The notes below the pieces were generated by a model. The model ran no database searches. It had not been told where the DNA came from and worked only from the letters and a program-made list of their open reading frames with translations. Shown piece after piece: positions 8,904-18,979 of a stretch of 64,000 nucleotides of DNA. Each line of letters starts with the position of its first letter. Position 1 is the first letter of the stretch. Both the position numbers and the translations under genes were made by a program. Origin of the DNA: CAVPCZ01 sp963702445 (lineage in GTDB: Bacteria; Bacteroidota; Ignavibacteria; UBA10030; UBA6906); assembly GCA_963702445.1 (NCBI GenBank), contig CAVPCZ010000012.1, positions 385,770 to 449,769 of the forward strand, read 5' to 3'.

Positions 8904-11737
8904 ACACACTCAGACGGTTTCTTTGCGTGCTGGCCGTTCTTCTGGTAGCACTCCAGCTTGCGGTCGGTCAGACCGGTTCCAGAAAAGGGACAAGACAACA
9001 TTTCCTGTCGAAGACGGCAGCGGTGCTCGCAGATCCCCTTCCGGGAGGGACATACACGGTCGGGAAGAGCGGATACTTTCCCACCATCGATTCCGCGTTC
9101 AGGCGCTTGAGTGGCGGTGGAATTCTCGGGCAGTCACCTTCTCACTCACCGATACTCTTTACGTTGCCCCGCCGGCAGATAGCGGTTCGTTCAGACTCAT
9201 CGGTCCCATCACGGGCGCAGGGCCTACCAGCCGCATCACCATCCGCCCGGCAAACAATGTCGCCGTCACGATCAAAGGCGATGGCCAGGCGGTGCTGATG
9301 TTTTGGAATGTGAGTTATACAACGATCGATGGCATCAGTCCGGAGGGACCGACGCGACTGAAGAGTTCATGCTCTCCTGAACACGGCATACTTATGGAAC
9401 GATGCCATCGATTTCATCGGAAACTGCGACTTTGTTCAGATTATGAACCTTCTGGCACAGTCGGACAATCTCATTCGAGAATCGGATGCGATCGGCGTGT
9501 ATGCAGCAGACGGCAACGGTGCCCTGGACAGTTGTCTGGTCTCCGGGGTGAGCGTCAGAGGTGGAGTCTACGGGATTTCGTGGCCTCGTCAGTTTCCGGC
9601 AGTCTCCGTCCATAAGAATCATTCGCAATAACCATGTCGGCTCACCGATGGATAGTCTCATCGCCTGGGGAATTCAGACCGTAGAGGCGGACGGTTCGAT
9701 CATTGAGGGCAATCATGTTGAAAATATGCGGATGACACAATCGACGGGGACAGAAACCACCAATTCGGCATCAACGCCTATGGCAGCAGGAATGTCATCA
9801 TTCGCAACAATACTGTGCACAACCTTTCCGCAAGGGACAACAACACTGCCGTTGAGGGAATCCTCGCATCCGGAGATAACGGTTATCTCGGCCAGAACGT
9901 CAGGATCTATAACAATATGGTGTACGACATATTCAACCGCGCACCAGTCGGGAACACGTCCGGACTCTCCGGCATTCGCACCTGGCAGAATATTTCACCG
10001 TTGATTGCTTTCAATACCGTCTATCTTGCGTCGACGAAGACATCGCACTGGGCCTGGGTTCGGCAGCGGTATGGTGCGACAATACTCTGGAAATACCTGT
10101 CGTGCAAAACAACATTCTTGTAAATGTCCGGGCACCGCAGGGAGAGGGACCCGCCGCATTGCGGATTGATGCGGCTGTTTGGGGTTCGGATAATAACGAC
10201 CTGCGACGTTAACCAACACCCGGTGCGAACATTGGACGGTCTGGCTCGAATGTGTATCACGCTCTGGCCGATTGGAGGACACGCGGGAGCGATTCCAACA
10301 GCGTGAGGTGTCTTGCCGGTGTTTTGTGCTCCTCACCTGCATATTGACAGTACGACTGCCGCAGCAAAGGTGATTAACGGTCATGCGGCGCCGCTTGCCG
10401 GTGTGATTGCAGACATCGACGGACGCACCCGGAATTCTGTGACCCCGGATATTGGTGCCCATGAGTTTGATGTTTTCATTACGACTCCCATGGCGGGAAT
10501 GGTCTGGACAAAGGACGCCCGCAATCCTGTACTTGCCGGAGGAGGGTGGGCCGCCTGGGAACCCACATGTGTTCAGTCCAAGCGTCCTTTACAACGCGGA
10601 TTCAGCGCGCTACGAATGTATGCGGTGGTTGGGCGCAATCGAGAAGTATGTCGATTCTTCCCGGCGCGCATCGGTTTCGCAGTATCCAAAACCCCGGTTA
10701 ACTGGACAGTGTACCCAACGGCTGTATTGTCTCCCTCCCAGGGTACATGGACGAACTGAGTGTGGAGGCACCGGCGGTGATACGGGAGAACGCGCAGTAC
10801 AAAATGTGGTATTCAGGGTATCGGGTCACAGGCGCAACATCACCAGCATATATTGGATATGCAACATCCTCTGACGGGATAAACTGGACAAAAGACGTTC
10901 GCAATCCAGTTCTGGGTCCGGGAACAGCTGCATGGGAAGCCGGCGGTGTCTATGGTTGCACCGTAATGCCGATTTCGGGTGGCTACAGGATGTGGTATTC
11001 TGCCTACGATGCGCAGGGAATCTCAAGGATAGGGTACGCAACCTCCGCTAACGGAATCGACTGGAGGCGGGATACGCTCCATAATCCGGTATTGAATGTC
11101 GGAGCTCCGGGTCAATGGGATGCAGGAGGGGCCTGGTTCCCGATCGTCCTTCGCATTGGCAGCGAATACTATATGTGGTACACCGGCCGGCAAAGCGGTG
11201 CAAGTGGATTCGCAACGGCCGCCGGCATTGCGGTATCCTCGGACGGTGTGACCAATTGGACAAGATACTCCGGGAACCCGGTGATCAGTCCGACATCCGG
11301 AGCATGGGACGGGACCTACGCGGGAGTTACCACCGTGCTGCAGCGGGGAGACACGCTCCATATGTGGTACGACGGCAGCCTCTCGCCTATAGAGACGAAC
11401 CCCTTTCGAATAGGGCATGCGACGTCGCCACTTGTCACATCGGGAGTTGAGGAGGCAAATCACGAAGCGCCGCAGGGTTTCATGCTCGAGCAGAACTACC
11501 CTAACCCTATTCAACCCGGCAACCGCAATCGTCTATTCGCTCCTGACAAAGAGCAGGACGGATCTGCGGGTCTATGATCTCCTCGGCCGAGAGGTGGCTG
11601 TACTGGTGAACGAGGAGAAAACGCCGGGCAGTTATAGGGTAGAATGGCAGGCGAAGGGAATGGCGTCAGGGATCTACTTCTACCAATTGCGAACGGATGG
11701 ACAAGTAATGACGAAGAAGATGATTCTGCTCCGATAG
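8900..11737 (+). pseudogene. Secreted beta-helix / beta-propeller chimera with T9SS sorting domain, multiply frameshifted
   Basis: A signal peptide (LRRFLCVLAVLLVALQLAVG) leads into a right-handed beta-helix region. It is homologous, piece by piece, to the intact protein at 48491-50446 (shared TYTVGKSGYFPT, DSAFRRLSGGGI, RIYNNMVYD, DIGAHEF). At about 10470-10500 the same frame passes directly into WTKDARNPVL, the start of a five-bladed propeller homologous to the protein at 26842-28125 (GQWDAGGAW, YYMWYTG, LHMWYDG). It ends with a T9SS domain (MLEQNYPNP, then LLGREVAVLVNE, ending KKMILLR) at 11737. Reading frames change at roughly 9130, 9360, 9570, 9790, 10100, 10300, 10590, 10745 and 11510. 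It was probably a surface-exposed carbohydrate-binding or -cleaving protein. No catalytic residues can be assigned with confidence. Confidence 0.8.
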
Positions 11738-11813
11738 TGCCATAGATCAGAACCCTGGCAAAATCGGAACTCGATGCAAAGCTCACGACATCTGCGACGG
11801 GTATCAGTGAGAG

Positions 11814-11850
11814 AGAAAGCCCCAGTCGAGTTTTGGCTGGGGCTTTCTGT
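11814..11850 (+). terminator. Rho-independent terminator
   Basis: AAAGCCCCAG (11816-11825) pairs with CTGGGGCTTT (11837-11846) around an 11-base loop, followed by CTGTTG. It lies 80 bases after the chimera gene. The stem and the downstream tail recur after 30569 and, broken, after 4173. Confidence 0.8.
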
Positions 11851-11929
11851 TGCGTGACATACACACCGTACTCATTAATCACACAGTCCGTATACTCTCA
11901 GGTTTTCGAAACCACAAAAAGCTTTGACT

Positions 11930-12330
11930 GCGAAGTATGATACTCGTTTGCGTCTGAAAGAGTTCACCTTGAATCCGTTTCACGCACCAGAGCAAGTTAT
12001 CGTTCTTCATGGACAAGATCAGTCCTTGACATCGGCATCGACAGGCTTCCGACCCCGCTTGGCCGGGGAGTGCTCAAAGGTCCAAAACCGCTTGATCAGG
12101 TTCCGTTGCCAGGAGAGCACTGTTTCCGGCCTGACCAGCGTCAACTGGCGCTTGATGTCGGCGGCCCTGTTCAGCACAACTTGCTTCTTGACTTCCCACT
12201 CCTTATCATTGGCTCATCCGAGGAGAATGAGTCGTTTTCCCCATTCCTCCCTGGTGCCTCCCTGGTTCATGCTTGGGCATTCATTTTCCGTCTGATCCTT
12301 ATGAACCGTCGTGTATCCTCCTCCATCGAG
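11930..12330 (-). pseudogene. Remnant of a DDE integrase (insertion sequence), N-terminal part
   Basis: Read on the minus strand, about 12190-12040 encodes a stretch containing LTLVRPETVLSWQRNLIKRF and SPAKRGRKPVDADVK. After one indel it continues as LILSMKNDNLLWCVKRIQGEL (12030-11955). This is the helix-turn-helix region that precedes the rve core in IS481/IS3-like transposases. Upstream, at 12330-12190, the related leader EEWGKRLILL can be read. No catalytic core is left. The first 150 bases (minus-strand sense) are also found at 55070-55230, upstream of the second TonB receptor, so the remnant lies on the boundary of that duplication. Confidence 0.6.
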
Positions 12331-12506
12331 ATTCCGTTAACGTCTCATAGTATCCGACGCATTTCGTTTATATTTTTTACTAACCAATGAATTGCTTCTT
12401 TCGAACTGATATCATCGAACCAATGGCACACATGTGTGGATCGTATGGCATGCAGCGGTTTCTATGCGGCGCATGAAGAACGCCGTCCTGACAACGGAGG
12501 TGGAGC

Positions 12507-15182
12507 ATGCTTCTTGTTCCCATTCATCAGCACCGCGGATGGCTGGCTATCGCTTTCATTACCCTCTTCCTGATACACGGAGGCGTGTACGCACAGGATC
12601 TCACCGGAGGTGTGCAATTCGCCGTCATGGATTCAACCGGTGAGCCGATCCCCGGAGTAAACGCTGCAGTCACCGGTAAGGAGGTGCAGGGTATACGCGG
12701 AACGGCAAGCGACGACCGCGGCCGATGCGTGCTCCTCGCCCTGCCGCCGGGGGTAGTCTCTGTTCGTATCAGCCATCCGGCCTATGTTCCTATCGTCGTC
12801 GACGACGTCCGCATCCAACTCGGGAGAACAACAAATCTTGGCGTGATCACTTTGCGCCAGCAGCTGCACAACATGCCCGAGCTCGTCGTCTTAGCCAGTC
12901 GGGTAAGCATGGAAGTGAACAACACCACGTACGGTTCAAACCTCCGACCGGCGGACGTGGAAAATATTCCCCTGAGCCGGAACTACCAGGATGTGATCGC
13001 GATGCTTCCCATGTCGAATACCAGCTATTTCGGCGATGCAGTGAACATCGGCGGGGCCACCGGTGCCGAGAACAAGTACATCGTCGAGGGAGTCGAAGTG
13101 ACGGATCCACTTATTCAGTCGAGCGCGACGGCACTGCCGTACAATTTCGTCAGGGAAGTCGAGGTGCGGGCCGGTGGGTATGACGCCGACTCCCGAAGCG
13201 CGCTGGGGGGCGTGCTCAATGTCATCACCTATTCAGGAACGAATGAGTTACACGGCTCGGTCTTCGGGTTTTACACCAGCAACAGGTTTGCGGGTGAGCG
13301 GGAGATCGGACTTTCCGATCCGACACAGGGAGGGTTTTCCAACTACGATGTCGGAATGAGTCTGGGAGGTCCGATCGTTCGCGACGAGCTCTGGTTCTTT
13401 GCAGCATACAATCCCACGTTTGCCAACAGGGATGTCGATGTCCCCGGGTATGGCATCTCCGTCGACAGGACACGGGTGCACTCGTTCGCAGGGAAGCTGA
13501 CCTGGAAGGCATCGGAGCAGCTGCGGCTTGTCATGACGACGACAGGAGACCCGTCGACACAGGATGCGGTGGGCCGCGGGGTCAACTTTCCGCCTGCCGT
13601 CCTGACAACTCCTGATTCGTACCTTATGGACATCGGCTTCGGCGGCATCAATCTGTCGCTGAACGGGACGTACACACTCGGACAGAACGTCCTTCTCGAG
13701 GGATCGATCTCGCGGGTCAACCGGCATGATACGGGCGATCCAGCCACCGAGCGAGGCAGGGATGAAACGTACTACGTGGAGTATCCGCCGGGCGGTGAGG
13801 TCTGGTCCGGCGGGCCGGGCAGCGTGTGGGATTCATTTCGCTACGCTACCGCCGGAAAGCTCGCTGCAACAGCACTCCTCGGCGGGCATTCCCTCAGGGC
13901 GGGACTTGAATACAAAGTGAACGGCACTGACAACCGGTATGAGAACCATGGGATTGGTAAAGAAAACGACTCGAGCTACTACGAGTGGTACAGCACAGGC
14001 TATCAGACCATCCACAACAACATTCCATCGGTTTTCATTCACGACACATGGCAGATCTCGCGAAGAGTGAGCCTTCATGCCGGGATCCGGTGGGACGGCC
14101 AGGATATCATCGGCTCAAACGGGGAACTTGCGCAAACAGTCACCGTGCCCCTGCAGCCCCGGCTGGGCTTCACCTGGCTGCCGGATGAGGAGGGAACGCA
14201 GAAGATATTCGGATCCCTCGGGCGCTATTCACAGGAATTTGCGCTCTTCAATTCACAGGGATTCAGCGACCAGGGTTACTATTACACAATACAGTACAAA
14301 CAAGATCCAAGGATCTCCCGGACCGGCGGCGATACGATTTCGGCCGGACAGGCAACGTTTGCGAAGGGCGTCGAGGGATTGCACGGGCAATACTTCGACG
14401 AAGTCAGTCTGGGGTACGAACGGGCACTCTTCGGAACCATCCGGTTGCGCGTCGAGGGCCTCTATCGGACCCTCCGCCAGGCCATCGATGACGCGTACAT
14501 TGCATCCACGGGGACCTGGCAGGGTGGCAACCCGGGATCGGGTCCTCTTGCGGACTGGCCGCGGGTGAAACGCGACTATACTGCTCTCGTGATTTCCGTC
14601 GAGCAAAACAGCGATCCGCATTTCAACTTCCTTGCGTCGTATGTGCTGTCGAGGAACTACGGAAACTACGGAGGCGTGTTCGATGCCGCATTTCACAGCA
14701 CATTCCCGAACGTCACCGTCGCATTCGACGACCTCGAAAGTACGAATCAGTACGGGATGGGTCTCCTGCCCAACGACCGGACGCACGTGTTCAAACTCGC
14801 CACCTCATATCGGTTTGATTTTGGCCTGGCGATCGGCACCTACTTTATTGCGCAGACCGGAACACCGTTGAGTGTTTACGCAAATTCTTTTGATAGACCG
14901 ACCGGGCTGATTGCTCCGCGCGGGACGGCAGGAAGAACACCCGCCATCTGGGATCTCAACGCGCGCTTCTCGTATGAATTGCCCTTTAGTGCATCCCCGC
15001 GCGGGCGGATCATACTCGACGTCTTCCAGATCGCCAGCCGTCGTGCCGTGGTTGATGTCCAGCAATGGAAAGGGAGAGTGGACGCCAACGGACAATTCAC
15101 CTATCTCGAACCGACATACGGCCAGGCGTACAGATACCAACCCCCGGTGTCCGCGAGGCTGGGTCTGGAGGTGAATTTCTGA
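12507..15182 (+). CDS. TonB-dependent outer-membrane receptor, copy 1
   Basis: 891 residues. The start at 12507 follows GGAGGTGGAGC. The order of parts is: signal peptide (LAIAFITLFLIHGGVYAQ); a carboxypeptidase-regulatory-like beta-sandwich at about 35-115 (GEPIPGVNAAVTG, typical of SusC-like and Oar-like receptors); a plug at about 140-245 (YIVEGVEVTDPL, VEVRAGGYDAD, GGVLNVITYSGTNELHG); then a 22-strand-type barrel ending in the aromatic LGLEVNF, as expected for a barrel exported by the BAM pathway. It carries no T9SS domain. The substrate cannot be told from sequence. It is almost identical to the protein at 55394-58069, with scattered changes and a small cluster near the C-terminus (FSASPRGR here, FEVSLRGR there). 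The gene ends convergently with the M28 peptidase. Confidence 0.92.
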   Translation: MLLVPIHQHRGWLAIAFITLFLIHGGVYAQDLTGGVQFAVMDSTGEPIPGVNAAVTGKEVQGIRGTASDDRGRCVLLALPPGVVSVRISHPAYVPIVVDDVRIQLGRTTNLGVITLRQQLHNMPELVVLASRVSMEVNNTTYGSNLRPADVENIPLSRNYQDVIAMLPMSNTSYFGDAVNIGGATGAENKYIVEGVEVTDPLIQSSATALPYNFVREVEVRAGGYDADSRSALGGVLNVITYSGTNELHGSVFGFYTSNRFAGEREIGLSDPTQGGFSNYDVGMSLGGPIVRDELWFFAAYNPTFANRDVDVPGYGISVDRTRVHSFAGKLTWKASEQLRLVMTTTGDPSTQDAVGRGVNFPPAVLTTPDSYLMDIGFGGINLSLNGTYTLGQNVLLEGSISRVNRHDTGDPATERGRDETYYVEYPPGGEVWSGGPGSVWDSFRYATAGKLAATALLGGHSLRAGLEYKVNGTDNRYENHGIGKENDSSYYEWYSTGYQTIHNNIPSVFIHDTWQISRRVSLHAGIRWDGQDIIGSNGELAQTVTVPLQPRLGFTWLPDEEGTQKIFGSLGRYSQEFALFNSQGFSDQGYYYTIQYKQDPRISRTGGDTISAGQATFAKGVEGLHGQYFDEVSLGYERALFGTIRLRVEGLYRTLRQAIDDAYIASTGTWQGGNPGSGPLADWPRVKRDYTALVISVEQNSDPHFNFLASYVLSRNYGNYGGVFDAAFHSTFPNVTVAFDDLESTNQYGMGLLPNDRTHVFKLATSYRFDFGLAIGTYFIAQTGTPLSVYANSFDRPTGLIAPRGTAGRTPAIWDLNARFSYELPFSASPRGRIILDVFQIASRRAVVDVQQWKGRVDANGQFTYLEPTYGQAYRYQPPVSARLGLEVNF

Positions 15183-15272
15183 AAGCAAGTTCCCCGGGGG
15201 ATCTTGATGAGGGACAGGCCCTGCGGATGGAACCTGCTGACGCAGCTCATTTCGGTCTTCGTCTTCACAGAT

Positions 15273-15551
15273 CTAACGCAACAAGAGGAGCCGCTTGATT
15301 GCTACGAACTCTCCCGCCTGGATCCTGTAGAAGTACACGCCTGATGACAGACCAGCACCGTCAAACCTGACCTCGTGATACCCGGCCTCTTGCTCTCCAT
15401 TTTGGAGAAGTGCGACCTGCTGGCCAAGGATGCTAAAGACTGTCAATGTTACGTGCGAACGGTTTGGCAGGCCGTAGCGGATCGTCGTTGAGGGATTGAA
15501 GGGGTTGGGATAGTTTTGCCCAAGTTCAATTACTGCCCGGAATCCCCGCAA
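15273..15551 (-). other. T9SS sorting domain of the M28 peptidase, in a shifted frame
   Basis: This segment encodes LGQNYPNPFNPSTTIRYGLP, then FSILGQQVALLQNGEQEAGY and SSGVYFYRIQAGEFVAIKRL, a complete type A sorting domain. It is one frame away from the peptidase that ends at 15526. The two overlap at the sequence for GCGGGGATTCCGGGC, where one base gained or lost would fuse them. The codons TAATTGAAC read as a stop in one frame and VIEL in the other. It was presumably the C-terminus of the same protein. Confidence 0.8.
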
Positions 15552-17688
15552 GGTCGGAGATTGAGGAAATCACCACCTGGAACTCATAATTCTTCTGGAA
15601 CTTTGTCTGGCCCAGAGAATGCTTGGATTCCACGATAACCTGAGCAACATAGAACGAAGGAGCAAGCAGGCTGGGGTCAATGCTGAAGGTCACTTCCTGG
15701 GAATCGCCGGGAGCAAGGGTGAATATTGCCGGGAGGACAGAAACGGCCGTGTCGGGGACTACATTCCCCGGGTCGACAGAAACCACGAGAGAATCGGCGG
15801 CGAAGCCGATATTTCGCACTATAAATGTTGTATCGTAGCGCGACGTGGTCTTGCTGATGCGGCCGAGATCCACTGTTCGCACATCCATCGTGATCATCGC
15901 GCCCTTCGTATTCACGAGGGCGGATATCTTCACGTTATCAATGTACCAGCCATCCATACTGACAGCCTCACACTGGGTAGTGAATCTGAATTTGAACGGA
16001 CTCTGTGCATAATCAGAAATATCCATTATTTCATGAACCCAGGTAGACTGCACACCTCCATAGTACGGTTCCCAACTGCTCCAGTAAGGATATCTCGCCA
16101 AATACGTGTATTGACCGTTGAGCGGCACCCAGGTAGCACCGTCGTTTGTGCTTATCTCCACCTGGGCATAATACCAACCATACTCCATTGCCCACTGGGT
16201 ATCGAATTCAAGAAAGGTTTTGAGTGAATTTAAACCCGGGATTTGACCATAGTAGCTTAGCCCTGATACGGCAAAAGGCGGAGGGCTTCCGCCGGGCGAA
16301 TCTGTATATGATGTTGGAGGAGATACATATTTATCTCCTGTAATATTCCATCCGCCTGTGGTTGTCCAATTCGCCAGGCTATTTGCCGAATCAGACCATA
16401 CCACCGTGAGATCTGCGACCAGGAACCCGTAGAATGTCGCCGGGGGCATGCTGCCCGGAGGACTGAATCCACTTCCACCTGGCGGAGATGTTGTACCTGT
16501 TGTTGAGTTCTCGTCTTGCGCAGCAAGGTAATACTGGACTTCGGTACCACTGGGTAATTTTGGAAAAGCGAAACCATACTTTCTTCCACTGGTGGGAGTC
16601 CCAATGATCTGGGCGAAATTGCCATAATTGCCGCCGAGTGCTCTTGTCCGATAATACATCCTTGGGGCCCGAGAACTGGTGCCAACTTGCCTACCAGTGT
16701 AGATAAACAACTCAGTGTTCACTGCTTGTGCTGGAATAACAGTTGGTATTGGTGTATGAACAATATCGAAATTGAGATTCATTGCAAGGAAGGCAAGAGT
16801 TCCCGATGAAAGCTTAACCATGTTCAAGTAGTATTGATTATTGAAGTATTGGACTCGTTCACTGGTGGTGTGATTGTACCGATTGTAGTCGTCATAATAG
16901 TGATCCTGCAAATGAACAGCGTCATACCCATTATATAAGAAATACGAATGATCGCTGATGTCCCACACGTAGCCTGGTACAATGGTCAGGCCTATTCCAT
17001 ACTGTTTGACAATTTCCACCATAGTGTTGAAGATCGGCACAGAATGAACAGTAGCAGGTTTTTGTACTATGCATTTCCCGTCATTGTTTGAATCCCATGC
17101 TATGTTGTCCAAATTCAGAACACCGAGAATTGAATCTCCCGCCGCAGCTGCTTGACGTACATAGTAGCGGCTACCATCGAGAAGTATTTCTTCCTCATCC
17201 CAGAGAGCATACACGACAGTATACGGGAAGGTGTGCTTTCTCAGTATTCTGGCTGCCTCGAGAACTGCGGCTGTTCCACTGGCATTATCATCCGCCCCCG
17301 GGGCGATTGTTCCTTCCGGCATTGAATCGTAGTGGGCACAGATAATGAACTTCTTGTTCGGAAATACCGTGCCGACTTGCGTTGCGAGAACATTATTCCC
17401 TGTGGAGCTATAGTTTTGTATGGTCACAGGGAATCCCCATGATATAAGTTTCTGCTTGATGTATGTTTCCGCAAGCGCATTTCCCGGCTGGTCTCTATGT
17501 CGGGACAGAATTGTGTGAGATGTTCCGCTAATCATTGTGGGAACTTCTCCGGAGAGTTCCTTGACAACAAATATCAATGAGTCAATTTTGACAGAATCGA
17601 TGATCTGCTGAACAATCGGTGGCTGTGTGTGGAGATGTGTCAGCGGGACAAGAAACAGAATCAATAGATACAGCAGATCCCTTTTCAT
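15526..17688 (-). CDS. Secreted M28 family aminopeptidase
   Basis: 720 residues. The start at 17688 is preceded by TAAGGAGGCATT. A signal peptide (RDLLYLLILFLVPLTHLHTQ) is followed by a zinc aminopeptidase domain. Ligands and catalytic residues are visible: H119 (CAHYDS), D133 bridging (GADDNASG), E165-E166 (LWDEEE), D194 (LNLDNIAWD) and H247 (SDHSYFLYNG). After about residue 270 there is a beta-sandwich, a jelly-roll-like segment with WYIDNVKISAL, and an Ig-like domain (about 600-715). The sorting domain lies in another frame (15273-15551). Codon use is more AT-rich than in neighbouring kinase genes, which hints at a separate origin. A promoter with the cassette operator lies 350 bases upstream (18040-18087). 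Such enzymes release N-terminal amino acids outside the cell. Confidence 0.9.
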   Translation of the reverse strand: MKRDLLYLLILFLVPLTHLHTQPPIVQQIIDSVKIDSLIFVVKELSGEVPTMISGTSHTILSRHRDQPGNALAETYIKQKLISWGFPVTIQNYSSTGNNVLATQVGTVFPNKKFIICAHYDSMPEGTIAPGADDNASGTAAVLEAARILRKHTFPYTVVYALWDEEEILLDGSRYYVRQAAAAGDSILGVLNLDNIAWDSNNDGKCIVQKPATVHSVPIFNTMVEIVKQYGIGLTIVPGYVWDISDHSYFLYNGYDAVHLQDHYYDDYNRYNHTTSERVQYFNNQYYLNMVKLSSGTLAFLAMNLNFDIVHTPIPTVIPAQAVNTELFIYTGRQVGTSSRAPRMYYRTRALGGNYGNFAQIIGTPTSGRKYGFAFPKLPSGTEVQYYLAAQDENSTTGTTSPPGGSGFSPPGSMPPATFYGFLVADLTVVWSDSANSLANWTTTGGWNITGDKYVSPPTSYTDSPGGSPPPFAVSGLSYYGQIPGLNSLKTFLEFDTQWAMEYGWYYAQVEISTNDGATWVPLNGQYTYLARYPYWSSWEPYYGGVQSTWVHEIMDISDYAQSPFKFRFTTQCEAVSMDGWYIDNVKISALVNTKGAMITMDVRTVDLGRISKTTSRYDTTFIVRNIGFAADSLVVSVDPGNVVPDTAVSVLPAIFTLAPGDSQEVTFSIDPSLLAPSFYVAQVIVESKHSLGQTKFQKNYEFQVVISSISDLAGIPGSN

Positions 17689-18039
17689 AATGCCTCCTTA
17701 GTTGAGTTCTCATCCTGTTCTTCTTTCCGCAAGGCGATAGTATAGCTGTTAACAGGATGTTGTATATCGTTGTGTTTGGTGCGCCGGGGTTTCACTCATG
17801 CGCCCCGCCCGCCGATCGCGTGACGGACTCACCAATCCCTCAATCGATCCCAAATGCAACCGTGTCAAGCAACACGAGATGAACTTGGAGTCTCTCAGCC
17901 GGGGGAGATCGTCGGGGTTGGGGTCTGCAGCAGTGACAAAACAAGGGTCCAGAGCGACGGTGACCTGCGCTGGACAAAGGCCCTCCCGATGATATCATTT
18001 GCCCTTTGATGCTGAGCGGACCGTGAACAATCTCGGATG

Positions 18040-18087
18040 CAAAGATACCACGGCGTTGTCTTCTGGACAATCGTCCATTCGGATGAT
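18040..18087 (-). promoter_or_regulatory. Operator-promoter module in front of the M28 gene
   Basis: On the minus strand the order is dyad, -33, -7. The dyad ATCATCC-GAAT-GGACGAT occupies 18087-18070. Its last base starts the -33 TTG (18070-18068). A 20-base spacer follows, then TATCTTTG at 18047-18040. The same module, including about 20 conserved bases upstream (ctcctcggctgcgag), precedes the beta-helix gene at 50556-50603. The leader to the M28 start is long (about 345 bases). The interval 17689-18039 shows no gene or other element that I recognise. Confidence 0.7.
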
Positions 18088-18260
18088 TCTCGCAGCCGAG
18101 GAGACGGCGGGGGGGGGGAAAGGCAAGGGCATGAGGTGGTAATCCGAAGGACGCTGCCGGCGCTCCGACAATCACACAACCGGACATTCCAGAGCGACAC
18201 CGCAATGCCGTGGTACATGTCGAACCGATGAGCCTGGCAGGCGGGAGAGTTGCAGGGGCG

Positions 18261-18914
18261 CTACACGAGCCGTTCTTTCAGGGCCTTGGCAACCGCGCCG
18301 CCCCGGGTATGCACGTGCAGCTTCTCGTAGATATTGCGGGAATGGGTGTTGATTGTGGGGGGACTTACGAAGAGTTTTTGCGCGATGTCGAGACGCGTCA
18401 TCCCCTGTACCATCAGGGTCAACACCTCCCGCTCACGTTCGGTAAGTCCATATTCCCCCCGGGAGGCATTTGTGCCGGACAGGAGCTCGAGAACGCGGCG
18501 CGCAATAAGGGGATCCATCGGCGCACCCCCCCGGGCCGACTCCCTGACCTTATCAACGATAGTCTCGGGAGGGAGATTCTTGACCAGATACCCGGTCGCG
18601 CCGGCGCAGATCGCGTCAAACACGTTCTGCCGCTCTTCGTGAACTGTGAGGACAATAAACTCTGTGACGGGCGAGATCATTTTCATCTGCCGGATCCCCT
18701 CAATGCCGCTCATGCCCGGAAGCCCGATGTCCACAAGCATGATCTCCGGAGGCCCCTTCCCCTTGAGAGCCTCCAGCGCTTCTTCACACCGCTGAAAGAC
18801 TTGCTCGCAGCGCATTCCGGGCGAGCCGGAAAAGAGCTCCTGCAATCCGTTCCTGTAGACCGGATCATCCTCTATCACCCAGATCCCGATACTCTCTTCA
18901 GGCTGCATTGTCAC
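18261..18914 (-). CDS. NarL/LuxR-type response regulator, copy 1
   Basis: 217 residues. The receiver has the acidic pocket E15-D16-D17 (WVIEDDPVYRNG), phospho-acceptor D62 (MLVDIGLPGMSG), T in FIVLTVHEE and K in YLVKNLPP. The C-terminal LuxR domain is LTEREREVLTLMVQG, RLDIAQKLFVSPPTINTH and SRNIYEKLHV. I place the start at GTG 18914 (or ATG 18908) because GGAG precedes it, because the second copy is blocked by stops just upstream, and because a promoter ends at 18932. A TTG at 18962 that overlaps the kinase stop would instead extend it by 16 residues. It is the cognate regulator of the kinase at 18959-22150 and nearly identical to 50858-51511. Its likely targets are the dyads at 18070, 18962 and the corresponding sites near 50.6 and 51.6 kb. 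Confidence 0.92.
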   Translation of the reverse strand: MTMQPEESIGIWVIEDDPVYRNGLQELFSGSPGMRCEQVFQRCEEALEALKGKGPPEIMLVDIGLPGMSGIEGIRQMKMISPVTEFIVLTVHEERQNVFDAICAGATGYLVKNLPPETIVDKVRESARGGAPMDPLIARRVLELLSGTNASRGEYGLTEREREVLTLMVQGMTRLDIAQKLFVSPPTINTHSRNIYEKLHVHTRGGAVAKALKERLV

Positions 18915-18931
18915 TTGCTGCTCCGTGTATG

Positions 18932-18979
18932 TGAAGGTACGGCGTGATTTGCCGTCTGTCAATCGTCCGAATGGATGAT
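18932..18979 (-). promoter_or_regulatory. Operator-promoter module inside the kinase 3' end, in front of the regulator gene
   Basis: On the minus strand ATCATCC-ATTC-GGACGAT (18979-18962) is the coding sequence of the last kinase residues. Its final T starts TTG (18962-18960). A 20-base spacer then leads to TACCTTCA (18939-18932). The geometry matches the modules at 18040 and 50556 exactly, although the four central bases differ. It would allow the regulator to be made independently of the kinase and to control itself. Confidence 0.65.

Noticed and set aside
12633..15188. Several 80-160-codon minus-strand frames opposite the TonB receptor (and the same at 55520-58075)
   Set aside because: They recur in both copies only because the receptor gene does. 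There are no ribosome sites or recognisable domains, and the codon pattern follows the plus-strand gene.
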